From positions 131,748 through 195,747 of the forward strand of contig JAIQEU010000008.1 of NCBI GenBank assembly GCA_020073665.1: a stretch of DNA of 64,000 nt, read 5' to 3'. The notes under the pieces are model-generated. The model had not been told where the DNA came from, made no database searches, and was given only the letters and a program-made list of their open reading frames with translations. This stretch comes from Terriglobia bacterium (GTDB lineage: Bacteria > Acidobacteriota > Terriglobia > Terriglobales > Acidobacteriaceae). The translations under genes were made by a program, and so were the position numbers. Shown one piece after another: positions 16,599 through 25,162 of the stretch (positions are counted from its first letter, which is position 1; each line of letters opens with the position of its first letter).

Positions 16599-16702
16599 GG
16601 TTGCTTCCCTTCCGGGGCCAGATACGGATCACAGGAAAACTTTAGGCCTCGGTGCTGTTTTTGGCTATAGGCAAGAACGCCATATTTAGTATCATTGTTG
16701 CC

Positions 16703-17662
16703 ATGCGTGTGGAAGTGCTTGTTCTTGACGGGGTTTTTGACTTGGGATTGTCGGCTGTGCTCGACGCGTTTCAGACGGCCAACGAACTGATTGAGATGGC
16801 CGGGCTCTCGGTGGCTCGATTTGAGGTCAGGATTGTGGGCGTGCGAAAAGCAGTCCGGACCGCTCAGGGCTTCAGCGTCCCGGTCCATCGTGTTGGCACG
16901 CGGACGCCCGACTGCGTGGTGGTGCCGGCAATCGGGTTCAAGATGCCCGGTCCGCTGGAGGCTGCCCTGGCCAGGCCGGATATTCGCGATGCCGCGGCTA
17001 CGCTTCAACAATGGGCCCGGCGCGGCGCACTGATGACGGCTGCCTGCATTGGAACTTTTGTGATGGCCGAGTCCGGCCTGCTCGACCATCATCACGCAAC
17101 TACGACGTGGTGGCTGGCGCCGCTGTTTCGCAAACGATATCCCAAGGTGCTGCTGGACGAATCGAACATGATCGTGAAATCCGGACGCTGCGTGACTGCG
17201 GGAGCGGCGCTGAGTCACATGGATCTTGCGCTGTGGCTGGTGCGAGGGGTCAGTCCGGAACTCGCGTCTATGACCGCGAAATATCTCATCGTGGATTCCA
17301 GGCCGTCGCAGTCTGCCTATGCCCTGACCGACCACCTGGTGCACTCTGACCCGGTGGTTCAGCGCTTCGAAAGTTGGGCGCGGGCACGGCTGACACATGG
17401 GTTTTCACTTGACCACGCGGCACGGACCGTGGGATCCAGCAAGAGAACACTGGCGCGCCACCTGCAGACCGTGCTGGGAAAATCACCGCTGGCGTACTTC
17501 CAGAGTTTGCGGGTGGAACGCGCGGTGCATCTGTTGAAGACCAGCAATGCGAGCGTCGATGAAGTTGCTACGCGGGTTGGATACACCGACGGCACAACCC
17601 TGCGAGTTCTTCTGCGGCGCCGACTCAACCTTGGAGTCAAGGAGATCAGGAGAGCTTCCTGA
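16703..17662 (+). CDS. GlxA-family AraC-type transcriptional regulator
   Basis: The product has 319 residues. The N-terminal half is a DJ-1/PfpI-like domain (MRVEVLVLDGVFDLGLSAVLDAFQTAN ... LMTAACIGTFVMAESGLLD), with Cys in the AACIG nucleophile-elbow position. The C-terminal third is a double helix-turn-helix of AraC type (FSLDHAARTVGSSKRTLARHLQTVLGKSPLAYFQSLRVERAVHLLK ... VATRVGYTDGTTLRVLLRRR). Such proteins usually activate neighbouring catabolic or amino-acid genes. It is divergent from the broken cysteine-synthase-like gene, which starts 104 bases away, and upstream of the Tat-exported protein, so either may be its target. An open frame reaches back to 16652, but ATG 16703 begins the conserved strand. 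Confidence 0.85.
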   Translation: MRVEVLVLDGVFDLGLSAVLDAFQTANELIEMAGLSVARFEVRIVGVRKAVRTAQGFSVPVHRVGTRTPDCVVVPAIGFKMPGPLEAALARPDIRDAAATLQQWARRGALMTAACIGTFVMAESGLLDHHHATTTWWLAPLFRKRYPKVLLDESNMIVKSGRCVTAGAALSHMDLALWLVRGVSPELASMTAKYLIVDSRPSQSAYALTDHLVHSDPVVQRFESWARARLTHGFSLDHAARTVGSSKRTLARHLQTVLGKSPLAYFQSLRVERAVHLLKTSNASVDEVATRVGYTDGTTLRVLLRRRLNLGVKEIRRAS

Positions 17663-17796
17663 GAGTGACAGGGGTGGCACAGCGGATGCCGGCGTGATCA
17701 ATTCGACAGTGATACCGCAGTGTCAGATTCAACTTGCCCTCAAGTTGGAGTTCTAGCCAACTTGGCCGTATTCTAAATTGAAATTTAAGGGAGGAC

Positions 17797-19383
17797 ATGA
17801 CTCCGATGCGGCGTAGAGATTTTCTAAAGAGTAGTGTCGCCGTTGCCGTAGCTGCCGAACTTGGAATCAGCAACGCGCAGGGAATGGTTCCCGCCCACGA
17901 CTGGGGAAAATACGATTTCGGCTCCGGTCCCACGGTGAACGATCGCCTCAATCAGGGGCCATTCCCTCAATACTCACCCGATGCCGTTATTCCTACTGAC
18001 GATGTGGTGATGACTACAACTCCTTCGGAAGACGTCGTGCCCAACTATGGCAAGGGGCTGGTCACCTACATCACAGCCGACATGGGCACCGAGGAAATCA
18101 AGTCAGACAATGTTCCCCGGGCGATTGAGGACCTAGTCCGATTTCCCTTGGGCCAGCAGCTCTACATCCGCCCGACGTGGAGGGAAGTTCAGCCCCGACC
18201 TGGACGTCTGGAGATGCCCGACTATCTGAAACTCGTTTTTGAATTGGCGAAGAAGAACAACAAGCGGGTCGGATTGCGGGTTCAGATGTGCGCGCCAGAC
18301 TATACCCACGAAGCGGCCCTCCCGGATTTTGTCCTGGACAAAGTGCCGAAAGTTGATCTGGTGCTTAGCGATCAGGAAAGCAGCGCTTCGGCGCAAAGAT
18401 ACCTGCAGAACCCGCATTCGCGTTATCAGCCCCGCTATGACCATCCTTTTTTCCAGCAGGCATTCAAAGAACTGGTTGGCCTGCTGGCGGCAGAATTCGA
18501 TGGCAACCCGCTCATCGAATTTGTCGATACCTTCATGTACGGTTTTTGGGGTGAAGGGCATACTTGGCCATTCGGCAACAATCCCTTCCCTGATTACCAG
18601 ACGGCAGAGCGCACCTGGACCGATATGCTCGAAGTCCAGCTCGAGCACTTTTCGAAGACCCCGCTGCTGACCAACACTCAACCAGACTACAGCCGGGTTG
18701 GCAATTCAGAACTGGTAGACCGCACGGTCCGCAGCAACAATTGGATTCGGAGTGACACCATCTTTATCGAGAACGAGCAGATTGAAGCGCTAAGTAACCG
18801 CCCGCCCTGGATCGCCGCGTTGCTGGAGCAGGGGCTCCCCGGTAAACCACCCGATCCCAGCGCTGCGTCTGAAGGGATATCCCCGGCAGAGAACATCATC
18901 GCTCATGTGATCGATGTGGGAGCGAATTACTGGTCACTTTGGAACTTTCACCAGATCAGCGCCAAGAACCTGATGAGCTACTACCAGGCTTATCCGGCAT
19001 GGTTCGAACGGATCAATCGCCGCATTGGCTATCGGGTGAGACCATCCTTCATCTGGAGCTACAAGGATGGCGGTTACCTGGGGCTGATCGTCGGCTTCGC
19101 AAATGATGGCATCGCAGGTGTGCCGGGCGTGCTCAGGGTGACCGTTGAGAGCCAGGACGGAAAAGCGCTCAAGAGCGGTTGCCTGGACGCCGGTTACCCG
19201 TTGCCGGGCAAGATTCGGCAGGCACAGTTTGTGCTGCCGAACCTGACAGATTGGAAAGGATTGAAACTTAGAGCTGAGATTGAGGTCAAGGGAATGCGCT
19301 ATCCGGTGCGGTGGGCTTGTCACCAGAAGCTGAACGACGATGGCTCGCTCACGCTGCGAGCCAACCTCCGTCAACAGGTCTAG
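17797..19383 (+). CDS. Tat-exported glycoside-hydrolase-like barrel protein
   Basis: The product has 528 residues. The N-terminus has a twin-arginine signal (MRRRDFLKSSVAVAVAAELG). The body resembles a (beta/alpha)8 barrel hydrolase: IRPTWREVQPRPGRLEMPDYLKLVFELAKKNNKRVGLRVQM, then EFVDTFMYGFWGEGHTWPF and FIENEQIEAL, each with an acidic residue where a catalytic Glu could sit, and a C-terminal beta domain (GVPGVLRVTVESQDGKALKSG). I cannot assign a GH family. GGGAGG lies five bases before the ATG. The gene follows the GlxA-type regulator in the same direction. Substrate specificity is unknown. Confidence 0.65.
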   Translation: MTPMRRRDFLKSSVAVAVAAELGISNAQGMVPAHDWGKYDFGSGPTVNDRLNQGPFPQYSPDAVIPTDDVVMTTTPSEDVVPNYGKGLVTYITADMGTEEIKSDNVPRAIEDLVRFPLGQQLYIRPTWREVQPRPGRLEMPDYLKLVFELAKKNNKRVGLRVQMCAPDYTHEAALPDFVLDKVPKVDLVLSDQESSASAQRYLQNPHSRYQPRYDHPFFQQAFKELVGLLAAEFDGNPLIEFVDTFMYGFWGEGHTWPFGNNPFPDYQTAERTWTDMLEVQLEHFSKTPLLTNTQPDYSRVGNSELVDRTVRSNNWIRSDTIFIENEQIEALSNRPPWIAALLEQGLPGKPPDPSAASEGISPAENIIAHVIDVGANYWSLWNFHQISAKNLMSYYQAYPAWFERINRRIGYRVRPSFIWSYKDGGYLGLIVGFANDGIAGVPGVLRVTVESQDGKALKSGCLDAGYPLPGKIRQAQFVLPNLTDWKGLKLRAEIEVKGMRYPVRWACHQKLNDDGSLTLRANLRQQV

Positions 19384-19434
19384 CCCATACTTTCGGTCGT
19401 CCCTGCGGGACTTCGAAAACCGCGAAAGGTGGGC
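19383..19434. terminator. Nested inverted repeat between convergent genes
   Basis: GCCC...CTTTCG at 19383-19395 pairs with CGAAAG...GGGC at 19423-19434, enclosing GTCCC-TGC-GGGAC. It begins at the stop of the Tat protein gene and faces the convergent 19503 gene, so it may act as a terminator or be another REP-like unit. No T run follows. Confidence 0.4.
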
Positions 19435-19502
19435 CACACGCCAAAGAAGACCAGACCGCTAGTCAGAATCTTAGTGACTCAGGCCGGAATTGCAGTGGCC
19501 AT

Positions 19503-19883
19503 TCATCGCGACACATTCTCAGCTGCGATCGCGTGGCATTTCGGGAGCTCCACGTAGCCGAGGGAACCAGCGTAGCAAAGACCGAGAATGATCGCGGTGG
19601 ATAGGACCAAACCCTGAATTAGTCTCGCAGCCGGAAGCGAAGATTCTCCGAGCGCGAGGTAAGCATCCTGCCCGGCGGGCACGACCGTTGAACTGGTGGC
19701 GGCGGGCTCCAGCCAACAGCGCACGATCGCAACGCTGGTGTCGCTGAATATCAGGGGCCATTCGGTTGGTTCGGCTGCTTCTGCCAACTCCAGCATCTCC
19801 GGCGCAAAACGTTCCCGGAATGCGCAGGGATAGAGTTGCAGCAAAAATCGGTAGGTGAAAAGCAGGCAGCGCCGAATACTCAT
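19503..19883 (-). CDS. Small membrane protein partnered with a PadR regulator
   Basis: This is a 126-residue protein. Its N-terminus has the pattern RCLLFTYRFLLQLYPCAFRERFAPEMLELAE, which I associate with acidobacterial permease-like proteins encoded after PadR regulators. One clear membrane segment (AARLIQGLVLSTAIILGLCYAGSLGYV) lies near the C-terminus. The start overlaps the PadR stop by four bases (ATGA), so the two are translationally coupled. It probably is an accessory or target of the regulator. Function is unknown. Confidence 0.6.
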   Translation of the reverse strand: MSIRRCLLFTYRFLLQLYPCAFRERFAPEMLELAEAAEPTEWPLIFSDTSVAIVRCWLEPAATSSTVVPAGQDAYLALGESSLPAARLIQGLVLSTAIILGLCYAGSLGYVELPKCHAIAAENVSR

Positions 19884-20221
19884 GCGTCCCCCTCGCCAAG
19901 GCGGCCTAGCCGCCTGCCAGCGACGGCAACGAATTGCCGCAAGCGCTGGATTTCGAGGCGCAGCGCCTGCTCTCCGCCAGGGGTCAGGCAGTACTCTCGC
20001 CGGGTGTTGCCGTCTTTTAATTTGCGTTCGGTCTCGCCCACTAAGCCTTGGGCCAGCAAGCGATCTAGATTTGCGTACAGGGTGCCGGGGCCCAGCCTGA
20101 AATTCCCCCCGGACTGCCGCTTGACCGATTGCATGATCCCATATCCATGCAAGTTAGACTCCGACAGCGCCAGAAGGATATGCAGGGCGGCGGACGATAG
20201 CGGCCTGTCCTTGACTTCCAT
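19880..20221 (-). CDS. PadR-family transcriptional regulator
   Basis: The product has 113 residues. The winged helix has the PadR signature: LSSAALHILLALSESNLHGYGIMQSVKRQSGGNFRLGPGTLYANLDRLLAQGLVGETERK, then RREYCLTPGGEQALRLEIQRL. It is a DNA-binding repressor that usually acts on its own promoter and on a neighbouring membrane-protein or hydrolase gene. ATG 20221 is preferred; an open frame continues to 20260 but would run through the operator-like palindrome at 20235-20253. The gene is divergent from the DinB/hydrolase fusion, whose start lies 84 bases away, so one operator could control both directions. Confidence 0.85.
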   Translation of the reverse strand: MEVKDRPLSSAALHILLALSESNLHGYGIMQSVKRQSGGNFRLGPGTLYANLDRLLAQGLVGETERKLKDGNTRREYCLTPGGEQALRLEIQRLRQFVAVAGRRLGRLGEGDA

Positions 20222-20234
20222 ATCGTAGTTTGAT

Positions 20235-20253
20235 ATATCACATTTCGATATAT
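20235..20253. promoter_or_regulatory. Inverted-repeat operator candidate for PadR
   Basis: TATATC-N7-GATATA is a perfect six-base inverted repeat, and the sequence around it is unusually AT-rich. It lies between the divergent PadR and DinB-fusion genes, 14 bases from the PadR start. PadR proteins bind palindromic AT-rich sites of this spacing, so it is the best operator candidate here. Confidence 0.55.
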
Positions 20254-20304
20254 ATGGCAAGACTTCCGGAAACCGCTAATTCCGGTACGTAGGAGAAATT
20301 TACC

Positions 20305-22086
20305 ATGTCGCGCTCTTCGCTTGCGTTCGTCGTGGTCACGTTGCTAACCGTCGCCGGGACCAGTCTCTACAGTCAGGGCCAATCGCAGAATCAACTTCCG
20401 AGTCCAGCGCGCTCTCGATCCGACGAGATGTTGGACAGGTGGAACGACATCGGGAACAAATTCATCGCCATGGCCCAGGACTTTCCTGAAGACAAGTACG
20501 ATTTCAAGGTGCAGAAAGACGAGCGCACCTTTGCCCAGAACCTTCTCCACGCCGCCGCACTGGATTTCGTCCTGATACGCAGGGTTTCCGGATCAAACCT
20601 CGGGCCCGACTTCGGCGAGGGCGACAACCCTTCACGTGACGTTTTCAAGACCAAGGCCGACGTGGTGAAGTTCGTGCAAGAGGCCGTCGCCGACGGAGCG
20701 CAAGTGATTCAACAGCAGGGCGACGCGGGGCTGGACAATACATCGAAATTTTTTGGGAACCGGCTGGCCCACAACTCCTCCATCTGGACGTTCGCCATCG
20801 AGCACAGTGGCGAGCACTACGGCCAGCTTGTGGTCTACTATCGCGCGAACAACCTGGTGCCGCCGGACTCGCGGCGGGATCAGGGACAACCGGCGCAGCA
20901 GCCGCCGGCGGCGCGGGTGGTTGACCTGAAGGCGGCGGACGGAACCATCCTGAAGGCCAGCTATTTTGCCGCGGCCAAGCCGGGTCCCGGCGTGTTGTTG
21001 TTTCATCAGAGCAACCGAACCCGCAAGTCGTGGGATGATGTGGCCACACAACTGGCGGTGGCTGGAATCAATACGCTTACGCTCGATCTGCGCGGATTTG
21101 GCGAAAGCGGCGGCACACGTTCTGGCAGGCTGACGGACGGCGACATTGACACAGCGTTGCAATACTTGGTTTCGCAGCCAGGGGTCAAGCGCGACGTTAT
21201 CGGCGTGGGAGGAGCCGGGTGGCTCGGCGTCATGGGTTCCGTCGATGTAGCGCGTCAACACCCTGCTGAGGTGAAATCCCTAGTATTGCTTTCCGGAGAG
21301 ACCCTCCAAGACGGCCTGCAATTCCTCCGGCAAGCGTCGCAACTGCCCGGGCTATTCGTCGTGGCCGACGACGACGAATACCCTCCCACGGTCGAGGCGA
21401 TGGGATGGCTCTACATCAACTCCTCCAGCCCGGGGAAGAAGTTCGTGCACTATTCGGCGGCACAAGACGCGCCCTGGATATGGTATGAAACCAGCGATGC
21501 CAGCAAAGTTCCCGCCAACGGCGGCCACGGAACCGACATGTTCAACGTTCATCCGGAGCTGCCCGGCATCATCGTGGATTGGCTTGTAACCACGCTGATT
21601 AAGACCCCGGGTCACGCGCCAGCGGACGCCTTGGCATCTGCGGCAACCCTCAATCAACTCTGGACGTCCGAAGGAGTCGCGCGCGTCACGCAGCAACTGA
21701 TGGAAGCCCGGCGGAGAGATCCCCAGGTGCAGTTGTGGCCGGAAGTTAACGTCGACATCATAGGTGCTGACCATTTGCGCGAAGGTGAGTCGGAGAGGAA
21801 GGCTGGCCAGTTGCGCGAGGCCAAGATACAGATAAACGCAGCGATCGAGATCTTCAAGCTCAACCTCCTCGCTTATCCGGACTCCGCGGACGCGCACTTT
21901 AACCTTGCCGATGCCTATTTGAAAGATGGACAGAAAGACCTGGCACGTCAGTACGCCGAAAAGGCACTGGCGATGCTGGATTCTCATGCGGCGCCTCTAT
22001 CGTCCTGGTCTGATACGGAGCAGCGGCGTGGTGAGATTCGTCGTGGCGTGCAGGAAGTACTCGAGAAGCTAAATGCGGCGCGCTGA
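20305..22086 (+). CDS. Secreted DinB-like / alpha-beta hydrolase / TPR fusion, nucleophile missing
   Basis: This 593-residue protein has an N-terminal signal segment (LAFVVVTLLTVAGTSLYSQ). Residues about 38-185 resemble a DinB four-helix domain (MLDRWNDIGNKFIAMAQDFPEDKYDFK ... EHSGEHYGQLVVYYR). Residues about 205-430 are an alpha/beta hydrolase of dienelactone-hydrolase type (GPGVLLFHQSNRTRKSWDDVA, LDLRGFGESGG, NGGHGTDMF). At the nucleophile elbow the sequence is GGAGWLG (302-308), with Gly305 where G-x-S-x-G families have Ser; the acid (D355-357) and His408 remain. Residues about 490-590 hold TPR units (ADAHFNLADAYLKDGQKDLARQYAEKAL). It is probably catalytically inactive. It is divergent from PadR and likely regulated by it. 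Confidence 0.75.
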   Translation: MSRSSLAFVVVTLLTVAGTSLYSQGQSQNQLPSPARSRSDEMLDRWNDIGNKFIAMAQDFPEDKYDFKVQKDERTFAQNLLHAAALDFVLIRRVSGSNLGPDFGEGDNPSRDVFKTKADVVKFVQEAVADGAQVIQQQGDAGLDNTSKFFGNRLAHNSSIWTFAIEHSGEHYGQLVVYYRANNLVPPDSRRDQGQPAQQPPAARVVDLKAADGTILKASYFAAAKPGPGVLLFHQSNRTRKSWDDVATQLAVAGINTLTLDLRGFGESGGTRSGRLTDGDIDTALQYLVSQPGVKRDVIGVGGAGWLGVMGSVDVARQHPAEVKSLVLLSGETLQDGLQFLRQASQLPGLFVVADDDEYPPTVEAMGWLYINSSSPGKKFVHYSAAQDAPWIWYETSDASKVPANGGHGTDMFNVHPELPGIIVDWLVTTLIKTPGHAPADALASAATLNQLWTSEGVARVTQQLMEARRRDPQVQLWPEVNVDIIGADHLREGESERKAGQLREAKIQINAAIEIFKLNLLAYPDSADAHFNLADAYLKDGQKDLARQYAEKALAMLDSHAAPLSSWSDTEQRRGEIRRGVQEVLEKLNAAR

Positions 22087-22157
22087 GGAAGGGCGTCCTA
22101 GCCTCGCGTGCGTGTCAGGAATGACTTTGCTGCCTCGGATTGAGGAGAAGCACTCGA

Positions 22158-23099
22158 ATGAAACCAACACGGATCTTCTGTTCGTTGGCAGGGCTCATAC
22201 TAAGTGCGGTGGCCTTGGGACAGACAGCGGTGCCCACGTCCCCCGTGGCGACTTCGGGGCGCGTGCCAGGCACCGTGTTTCGCGACTGCCCGGATTGCCC
22301 CGAGATGGTGGTGGTCCCGGCGGGCAGCTTTACCATGGGTTCGTCAGCGTCGGAGAAATCCTGGGCGGCGAGTCACGGTGGCAATCTGGAATCGGTTGCT
22401 GATGAATCGCCGCAACACCAGGTTTCGCTGCGATCGTTCGCATTGGGCAAGTACGATGTGACGCGCGGCGAATATGCGGCATTCGTTCGGGAGACAGGGT
22501 ATCCCGTCGGGGATGGATGTGGTCCTGATAGTTTCAAGTGGAACAAGCAAGCGGGCGTGAGTTGGCAGAATCCCGGATTCAGTCAGACCGAGCGTGGCCC
22601 GGTGGTGTGCGTCAGTTGGCAGGATGCGCGAGCCTATGTTGCCTGGCTGAATGGCAAGGTGCGTCGGCTGGTCTCGACCTCGGGTGACGACCCCTATCGC
22701 CTGCCCAGCGAATCGGAATGGGAATATGCGGCGCGGGCGGGGACGGCGACGCGGTTCTGGTGGGGTGATGACGACGGTGGTGCGTCCGGCCATGCCTGGT
22801 ACAAGGAAAATTCCGGCGGTCAAACTCATCCAGTGGGATCGAAGCCGGCGAACCCCTTCGGTCTTTACGACATGGTGGGCGATGTCTGGCAATGGACGGA
22901 GGATTGTTATGCGGACACATACGCCAATGCGCCCCCGGATGGGAGTGCAACCAAAGGGGGAAACGACTGCCTCCGCGTCGATCGGGGCGGCTCCTGGTTG
23001 TACCCTGCGTGGCTTCTCCGCTCAGCTACCCGCGAGAGGAACCCGGCTGACTACCGGGACGTCATTATGGGGTTCCGGCTGGCCAGGACGCTGCCGTGA
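22158..23099 (+). CDS. Secreted SUMF1/FGE-fold protein without catalytic cysteines
   Basis: The product has 313 residues with a signal peptide (RIFCSLAGLILSAVALGQ). It has the formylglycine-generating-enzyme fold: MVVVPAGSFTMGSS, VSLRSFALGKYDVTRGEYAAFVRETG, VCVSWQDARAYVAWLNG, YRLPSESEWEYAARAGT, GLYDMVGDVWQWTEDCY and RGGSWLYPAWLLRSATRE. In true sulfatase-activating enzymes the RGGSW motif is followed by two active-site cysteines; here the stretch is YPAWLL. It is therefore a binding or structural SUMF1 paralogue rather than a proven sulfatase activator. GGAGAAG precedes ATG 22158. It lies 71 bases after the DinB fusion, possibly in one transcript. Confidence 0.85.
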   Translation: MKPTRIFCSLAGLILSAVALGQTAVPTSPVATSGRVPGTVFRDCPDCPEMVVVPAGSFTMGSSASEKSWAASHGGNLESVADESPQHQVSLRSFALGKYDVTRGEYAAFVRETGYPVGDGCGPDSFKWNKQAGVSWQNPGFSQTERGPVVCVSWQDARAYVAWLNGKVRRLVSTSGDDPYRLPSESEWEYAARAGTATRFWWGDDDGGASGHAWYKENSGGQTHPVGSKPANPFGLYDMVGDVWQWTEDCYADTYANAPPDGSATKGGNDCLRVDRGGSWLYPAWLLRSATRERNPADYRDVIMGFRLARTLP

Positions 23100-23149
23100 A
23101 GCGGGGCTAATGTCCTGAATCTCCACCCCTTTACCTCTTGGGTGAGTTG

Positions 23150-23178
23150 CCCACCTTTGCGTTCATTGCAAAGGTGGG
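23150..23178. terminator. Perfect 11-bp hairpin between convergent genes
   Basis: CCCACCTTTGC (23150-23160) pairs perfectly with GCAAAGGTGGG (23168-23178) around a seven-base loop. The hairpin sits between two convergent stop codons and resembles the terminal palindrome of the REP-like element at 10 kb. It may serve as a bidirectional terminator, though there is no clear T run. Confidence 0.55.
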
Positions 23179-23202
23179 GAGTATGGAGTGCCAGGGTTTT
23201 TG

Positions 23203-24252
23203 CTACGGAATAAATTCGTATGCGCCTAAGTCTGGGAGCGCAATCCCGTCGCCGTTGCCATCGACCACGCGCTGGTGACCGAGGAAGTCGGTGGGCGGCA
23301 GGTGCGGGACCGAAAGCGTCCCTGCGTCAATCGCCGGGGACGTAGACTGCAGCTGGAAATTGTGGTGAGTGAAATCGACAAACACGGGGTCCACTGAGAT
23401 ATTGCCGTTCTGACCCGTCTGGTCGGCAATGCCGAAATAGTTGGTGGTGTTCTGGAACACCAAGTTGTTGGTCCAGGTTGGCTCGTTGCCGGCACTAAGG
23501 AAGTCCACTTCGAGCCCCATCTGGTTCCCGTAAATCAGATTGTTCAGGTAGAGCTGGGTGGAGGTCGGCACCCGGGCATCCATCCGCACGCCCACGCTGT
23601 TGTTGATGATGGTGTTGTTGGCGATCACCGGGGCATTGCCGGTAGGCAGCGTCATGTTGACCGCGCGGCAGGGATTGTTCACGAAAATGTTGTTGATGAT
23701 AATCGGCGCAGAGGTGTTCACGAAGCTGACCACGCCGGAGAGGAACTGAGTGTCGCAGGTATTGTTCAGGAAGGTATTGCGTTCGATTACCGGCGAAGCG
23801 TTATTTCCACCGATCCCCGCGCCAAAGCCTCCTGAGCCTTCGGCATTGTTGCGGAAGGTGTTGCCGATGATGGTGGGGGAAGCAAGCCCCAGCATCACTC
23901 CCGCGCCGAACGAGGCGCTGCCATGCTGAATGGTGAATCCCATCAGCACTGACTTTGGCCCCTCGCCGCTGCCAAAGTTGACCACCGTATTGATGTTGCC
24001 GCCGTCGATGATGGTCCGGCCCGGGCCGCTCATGCTCCGCACTTTGATGGCTTTGCCGTGAAAGTCAATGTTCTCTTTGTAAGTTCCGGGCGCGACTAAA
24101 ACCACGTCGCCGTTCACAGCGGCGTCAATTCCCGCCTGGATGGTTGGCTGGTCTGCCGGTACATGGATGGTGGTTGCACTCACTGGCAGCAGAGCCGCAA
24201 GGACGACGAGAGCGGGGAGCAGAATGAAGCTGGGGAGCCTGGACCAACGCAT
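23203..24252 (-). CDS. Secreted right-handed parallel beta-helix protein
   Basis: The product has 349 residues with a signal peptide (SFILLPALVVLAALLPVSA). The sequence consists of short repeated rungs rich in N-N and I-I pairs, for example TIIGNTFRNNAEG, PVIERNTFLNNTCD, PIIINNIFVNNPC, APVIANNTIINNSVG and LYLNNLIYGNQMG. It opens with IHVPADQPTIQAGIDAAVNGDVVLVAPGTYKENIDF, typical of pectin-lyase-like/DUF1565 parallel beta-helix proteins. No catalytic residues of a polysaccharide lyase can be assigned, so it could be a carbohydrate-active or adhesive surface protein. GGAGGAAGT before ATG 24252 fixes the start. Confidence 0.8.
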   Translation of the reverse strand: MRWSRLPSFILLPALVVLAALLPVSATTIHVPADQPTIQAGIDAAVNGDVVLVAPGTYKENIDFHGKAIKVRSMSGPGRTIIDGGNINTVVNFGSGEGPKSVLMGFTIQHGSASFGAGVMLGLASPTIIGNTFRNNAEGSGGFGAGIGGNNASPVIERNTFLNNTCDTQFLSGVVSFVNTSAPIIINNIFVNNPCRAVNMTLPTGNAPVIANNTIINNSVGVRMDARVPTSTQLYLNNLIYGNQMGLEVDFLSAGNEPTWTNNLVFQNTTNYFGIADQTGQNGNISVDPVFVDFTHHNFQLQSTSPAIDAGTLSVPHLPPTDFLGHQRVVDGNGDGIALPDLGAYEFIP

Positions 24253-24395
24253 ACTTCCTCCGAAGAACGCTTGCCACGAAACCGTGGATTCAACCAAACT
24301 ACGGGCCAAGATTGTGGTGGCATTACCGCTCGCATGTCAAGATGCAATGATTTGCGGCTTTGAGCGGAGCGGGGGCACACAGACGTCCGGAGTTA

Positions 24396-24436
24396 TGTGT
24401 CGAAGGCCAGCGCTCCTGGCCGGCGGGGCGCCGGTG
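24396..24436. repeat. GC-rich hairpin pair (GGCCAGCGCTCCTGGCC / CCGGCGGGGCGCCGG)
   Basis: The segment contains GGCCAGCG-CTC-CTGGCC followed by a GCCGGCGGGGCGCCGG palindrome. Read on the minus strand it resembles the GCCGGCG-TCC-CGCCGGC hairpin at 38713-38729 and may belong to the same dispersed family. Confidence 0.35.
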
Positions 24437-24444
24437 TTATCAGG

Positions 24445-24471
24445 AAAAAGGGGCACGCCGAGGCGTGCCCC
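24445..24471 (-). terminator. Rho-independent terminator of the recJ-lpt-rpoN-hpf run
   Basis: On the minus strand GGGGCACGCC pairs with GGCGTGCCCC (ten base pairs, a very short loop) and is followed directly by TTTTT. It lies 32 bases after the hpf stop codon. Confidence 0.85.
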
Positions 24472-24502
24472 GAAGCCAAGAGCTAATGGCTACGAGCTGC
24501 TC

Positions 24503-25096
24503 TTACGGCGCTTCGATCAGTTCCATCTTCCCGTCGCGGGTGCGATGCAGCACCATCACTTTGCCTTTGGGATCGCGGAACACGAATACGTCGCGATCGC
24601 GGAAGTGGGCTTCCTTGATGGCTTCCTCAAGCGTCATGGGTCGCAGGGCAACGGCCTCGTCGGAATGCACCAGGTGTACTTCCGTGGTCTTAGCCACCGC
24701 GGGATATTTGTGCACCACGATAGGCACGGCGGTGTCTTCGGTCAGGCCGACCGCCGGCTGCGGGGTTTCCTGCGCGGCGTCGCCGTTGAACTTGCGTCCG
24801 GCGGCGCGCTTCTTGGTGCGCCAGCGGGTTTTGTGGCGGACGGCTTGCTTCTCCAGGTGGTCGAGGGCTTCGCCGACCGCGGCTTTCATGGTGCCGGCCT
24901 GGGCCAGTCCGACCAGAGGGCCGTTGCGCGGGCTGATGGTGATTTCGGCCTTGTGACGATGTTTCTCTACCGCCAGGACGACCTTGGTTTCAAATTTGTC
25001 AGCTAGGATTTTGCGGATTTTTGCGATGCCGGTTTCAACTTCTTTGCGGATGGCAGGTGTGATTTCGTATTGACGGCCGGTGTATTCCACGTTCAT
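24503..25096 (-). CDS. hpf: Ribosome hibernation promoting factor, long form
   Basis: The product has 197 residues. The N-terminal domain (MNVEYTGRQYEITPAIRKEVETGIAKIRKIL ... HRHKAEITISPRNG) is the S30AE/YfiA fold that binds the decoding site of the 30S subunit. A variable linker follows, and the C-terminal domain (TEVHLVHSDEAVALRPMTLEEAIKEAHFRDRDVFVFRDPKGKVMVLHRTRDGKMELIE) mediates 100S dimer formation in long-form HPF. GGAGGGGGC precedes ATG 25096. It follows rpoN in the same direction, as in the classic proteobacterial lptB-rpoN-hpf order, and precedes a strong terminator. It should act in stationary phase or stress. Confidence 0.93.
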   Translation of the reverse strand: MNVEYTGRQYEITPAIRKEVETGIAKIRKILADKFETKVVLAVEKHRHKAEITISPRNGPLVGLAQAGTMKAAVGEALDHLEKQAVRHKTRWRTKKRAAGRKFNGDAAQETPQPAVGLTEDTAVPIVVHKYPAVAKTTEVHLVHSDEAVALRPMTLEEAIKEAHFRDRDVFVFRDPKGKVMVLHRTRDGKMELIEAP

Positions 25097-25162
25097 GAGC
25101 GCCCCCTCCTGAATCATTCTTGGCGATATAATCGGGCACTGCATTGGAACAAGTCAGCTCAC

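Noticed and set aside
22158-23099. A true formylglycine-generating enzyme
   Set aside because: Both active-site cysteines are missing after the RGGSW motif.
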